DNA of 7,790 nucleotides from Clostridiales bacterium (GTDB taxonomy: Bacteria > Bacillota > Clostridia > Oscillospirales > Oscillospiraceae): positions 1 through 7,790 of the forward strand of contig JAJQHP010000165.1 in NCBI GenBank assembly GCA_021199695.1, read 5' to 3'. Under the pieces are notes generated by a model that was not told where the DNA came from, did not search any database, and saw only the letters and a program-made list of their open reading frames with translations. Shown piece after piece: positions 5,761 through 7,790 of this stretch (positions within the stretch are counted from its first letter, which is position 1; every line of letters begins with the position of its first letter). Position numbers and translations under genes: made by a program.

Positions 5761-6339
5761 ATGATTCGTCTTGTCCGCCCCTCCGACGCCCCGGCGCTGC
5801 TGGCGATCTACGCCCAGTCCATCCATACCCCCGTCACCTTTGAATATGAGCTTCCCACTCTGGAGGAGTTCCGGGAGCGCATCGGGGAGATCTCCGCCCA
5901 CTATCCCTACCTGGTGCTGGAGGAGGACGGAGCTGTTCTGGGCTACGCCTACGCTCATCGTCTCCGGGAGCGGGCGGCCTTTGCCTGGGATGCGGAGCTG
6001 TCCGTCTATCTGGACCGTTCCGCCCAGGGCCGGGGACTGGGGACGCGGCTGTACAGCGTCCTGGTGGAGCTGCTCCGGCGGCAGGGGGTGCAGGCGGTCT
6101 ACGGTTGCATCACCAGTCCCAATCCCGCCAGCGTCGCCCTTCACGAAAAACTGGGCTTCCGGTACTGCGGGGTTTTTCACCGGACAGGCTACAAGGACGG
6201 ACAGTGGTGGGACGTTCTCTGGTATGAAAAGCAGATCGGGGCGGGACTGACGCCGCCGCTTTCTCTGAAAAATATGAGTGAAATAGCCAATTTTCTGACG
6301 GAAGTGACGAATGAACAGAAAAACAGAGGAAACCGTTGA
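5761..6339 (+). CDS. GNAT N-acetyltransferase, phosphinothricin/methionine-sulfoximine type
   Basis: Predicted cytoplasmic enzyme that transfers acetyl from acetyl-CoA to a small amino-acid-like substrate; family members act on phosphinothricin, methionine sulfoximine or related compounds. The product is 192 aa. It opens MIRLVRPSDAPALLAIYAQS, then TFEYELP (26-32), the usual start of this subfamily. The acetyl-CoA pyrophosphate loop QGRGLG is at 89-94. NPASVALHEKLGF (121-133) and FHRTGYKDGQWWDVLWYEK (139-157) are typical of the C-terminal half. The ATG at 5761 has AAAGGAG (5748-5753) 7 nt upstream. A longer reading from 5593 would cross the promoter and is rejected. The last 30 or so residues lie beyond the usual family end and are encoded by A/T-rich DNA (about 37% GC at 6262-6336), unlike the rest. 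The true substrate cannot be told. Monocistronic by position, but no terminator is seen before pyrG. Confidence 0.85.
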   Translation: MIRLVRPSDAPALLAIYAQSIHTPVTFEYELPTLEEFRERIGEISAHYPYLVLEEDGAVLGYAYAHRLRERAAFAWDAELSVYLDRSAQGRGLGTRLYSVLVELLRRQGVQAVYGCITSPNPASVALHEKLGFRYCGVFHRTGYKDGQWWDVLWYEKQIGAGLTPPLSLKNMSEIANFLTEVTNEQKNRGNR

Positions 6340-6389
6340 TTCAGAGTCAAACCGGGCGCAGAAAAGAGTGAAAACTGTCCGGTTGCCGC

Positions 6390-6418
6390 TTGACGAACGA
6401 AGCAGAACCCGGTAAAAT
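6390..6418 (+). promoter_or_regulatory. Sigma-A-type promoter of pyrG
   Basis: -35 TTGACG (6390-6395, 5 of 6) and -10 TAAAAT (6413-6418, 5 of 6) are 17 nt apart. Start point near 6425, giving a leader of about 94 nt. A second TATAGT at 6431-6436 lacks a matching -35. The expected transcript does not begin GGGC, so the Bacillus subtilis reiterative-transcription mode of pyrG control is not supported. Confidence 0.75.
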
Positions 6419-6449
6419 GAACAAAGAGTGTATAGTGGTATTGCAGCGG

Positions 6450-6477
6450 GGCAAGAGCGGTCTGACCGACTCTTGCC
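6450..6477 (+). promoter_or_regulatory. Hairpin in the pyrG leader (possible attenuator)
   Basis: GGCAAGAG (6450-6457) pairs with CTCTTGCC (6470-6477). Inside, CGGT pairs with ACCG around a CTG loop, with one bulged A at 6469, giving 12 base pairs in all. The sequence after it, GATTTGTGTGAT, is only a weak U-tract, so an intrinsic terminator or attenuator is possible but not certain. It lies between the pyrG promoter and the ribosome site (6506-6512). It might also stop read-through from the acetyltransferase gene. Confidence 0.5.
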
Positions 6478-6518
6478 GATTTGTGTGATAAAGCCTGAAC
6501 TGTATGGGAGGATGTTCC

Positions 6519-7790
6519 ATGTCTGTCAAGCATATTTTCATCACCGGAGGCGTGGTCTCCGGCCTGGGCAAGGGGATCACCGGGGCGTCTCTGGGCCGTC
6601 TGCTCAAGCAGCGGGGCCTGCGGGTGGCGCTCCAGAAGCTGGACCCCTACTTAAATGTGGACCCCGGCACCATGAGCCCCTATCAGCACGGCGAGGTGTT
6701 CGTCACCGACGACGGGGCGGAGACCGACCTGGATCTGGGCCACTACGAGCGCTTTGTGGACGAGAATCTGAACGTCAACTCCTCCGTCACCTCCGGTAAG
6801 GTCTACTGGTCGGTGCTGAACAAGGAGCGGGACGGGGACTATCTGGGCGGCACCGTCCAGATCATCCCCCACATCACCAACGAGATCAAGGAGCGCATCT
6901 ACCACATGGAGAAGGGCGCGCCCAAGGATGTGATTATCACCGAGATCGGCGGCACCGTGGGCGATATGGAGTCCCAGGCCTTCCTGGAGGCCATCCGTCA
7001 GATCAGCCGGGAGCTGCCCCGGGAGGACTGTATGTTTATCCACGTCTCCCTGGTGGTCTCCATCCCCGGCACCGGGGAGCTGAAGAGCAAGCCCACCCAG
7101 CACTCCTGCAAGGAGCTGCTCAGTGTGGGCATCCAGCCGGATGTGATCGTCTGCCGGGCGGATCAGCCCCTGACGGACGACATCCGCCGGAAGATCGCCC
7201 TGTTCTGCAACATTCCCCCGGAGAACGCCATCTCCAACCTGACCGCCCCTATCCTGTACGAGGTGCCCCTCATGCTGGAGAAGGAGGGTCTGGCAGAGGT
7301 GGTCTGCAAGCGGCTGAACCTGGACGTGCCGAAGCCGGATCTCACCGAATGGAGCAACATGGTGGTCCGGGCCAAGGCCGCCACCGAGACGGTGGAGATC
7401 GCTCTGGTGGGCAAGTATGTGGCCCTCCACGACGCCTATCTGTCGGTGGTGGAGGCATTGACCCACGGCGGCATTGAAAACGACGTGAAGGTGAAGGTGC
7501 GCTTGGTAAACTCCGAGGAGCTGGACGACGGCAACGCCGATGCGCTGCTTTCGGGGGCGGACGGCGTGCTGGTCCCCGGCGGCTTCGGAGACCGGGGTAT
7601 CGAGGGCAAAATCTCCGTCATCCGTTGGGCCAGAGAGAACAACGTTCCCATGTTCGGTATCTGTCTGGGGATGCAGATGGCGGTGGTGGAATTTGCCCGC
7701 CACGTGGCCGGTCTGGAGGACGCCCACTCCAGCGAGCTGAATCCGGAGACGCCCCATCCCGTCATCGACCTGATGCCGGAGCAGCGGGAC
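6519..7790 (+). CDS. pyrG: CTP synthase, N-terminal 424 residues (cut by window edge)
   Basis: Makes CTP from UTP, ATP and glutamine-derived ammonia, the last step of de novo CTP synthesis. The amidoligase domain shows P-loop [10 protein letters not shown] (10-19, Lys18), [20 protein letters not shown] (42-61), D72 in the DLDLG stretch, and TEIGGTVGD (141-149, Glu142). KSKPTQHS (189-196) carries the UTP/CTP-site lysines. The glutaminase domain begins about residue 295, with [12 protein letters not shown] and the nucleophile Cys382 in GICLGMQ. The catalytic His and Glu near the C-terminus fall beyond the window. The ATG at 6519 has GGGAGGA 6 nt upstream. One oddity: residues 180-185 read VSIPGT, where the family usually has a PY-x-x-A-S/A type segment. 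The reading frame is otherwise intact. Own promoter and leader hairpin upstream. Confidence 0.97.
   Translation, partial: MSVKHIFITGGVVSGLGKGITGASLGRLLKQRGLRVALQKLDPYLNVDPGTMSPYQHGEVFVTDDGAETDLDLGHYERFVDENLNVNSSVTSGKVYWSVLNKERDGDYLGGTVQIIPHITNEIKERIYHMEKGAPKDVIITEIGGTVGDMESQAFLEAIRQISRELPREDCMFIHVSLVVSIPGTGELKSKPTQHSCKELLSVGIQPDVIVCRADQPLTDDIRRKIALFCNIPPENAISNLTAPILYEVPLMLEKEGLAEVVCKRLNLDVPKPDLTEWSNMVVRAKAATETVEIALVGKYVALHDAYLSVVEALTHGGIENDVKVKVRLVNSEELDDGNADALLSGADGVLVPGGFGDRGIEGKISVIRWARENNVPMFGICLGMQMAVVEFARHVAGLEDAHSSELNPETPHPVIDLMPEQRD

Noticed and set aside
7701..7706. CACGTG core in pyrG as a third parS
   Set aside because: Flanking bases do not match parS (no TGTTT/AAACA arms).
6651..7757. 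Long minus-strand open frame (368 codons) opposite pyrG
   Set aside because: It lies fully antisense to an intact, highly conserved pyrG; its composition is that of a GC-rich shadow frame and it shows no recognisable domain.

Overview
The window looks like a GC-rich (roughly 60% by eye) Bacillota chromosome segment, most likely from an Oscillospiraceae/Eubacteriales-type clostridium. The reasons are a Noc homologue next to parA-parB, a DnaD-domain protein paired with a DnaC/DnaI-type helicase loader, strong AGGAGG-like ribosome binding sites and sigma-A-like promoters. No taxonomic search could be run, so genus is not claimed. The chromosome-segregation genes and two perfect parS sites suggest it lies in the origin-proximal part of the chromosome (inference).

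Minus-strand block, read right to left from about 5585. A promoter (5557-5585) and a short structured leader drive a primosomal operon: a DnaD-domain protein (4514-5500), then a DnaC/DnaI-like AAA+ helicase loader (3464-4456), closed by a clear intrinsic terminator (3404-3437). Next comes a nucleoid-occlusion gene noc (2398-3279). It is followed by a 361-bp gap holding two perfect 16-bp parS palindromes and a near-consensus promoter. Then come parA/soj (1284-2036), parB/spo0J (367-1248) and the start of serS (1-335, cut by the window edge). The parA-parB and parB-serS gaps are 35 and 31 nt, so these three are probably co-transcribed.

Plus-strand block. A divergent extended -10 promoter precedes a GNAT acetyltransferase of the phosphinothricin/methionine-sulfoximine acetyltransferase type (5761-6339). 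A near-consensus promoter and a leader with a long hairpin then precede pyrG, CTP synthase (6519 to the window end, about 424 of an expected ~535 residues).

How they work together: DnaD and the loader place the replicative helicase. ParA, ParB and parS segregate the origins. Noc links the chromosome to division-site selection. pyrG makes CTP, which is also the ligand of the ParB/Noc CTPase fold, though that link is only a coincidence of location here. The most informative signals are the ParB/Noc specificity residues, which separate a parS-type protein from an NBS-type protein in one locus; the parS pair with a Noc-site-like half-site abutting one copy; the tandem DDBH2 repeats in the DnaD protein; and a divergent patch in pyrG. 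I found no mobile element, CRISPR array, rRNA or tRNA, and no clear sign of an entirely new system.
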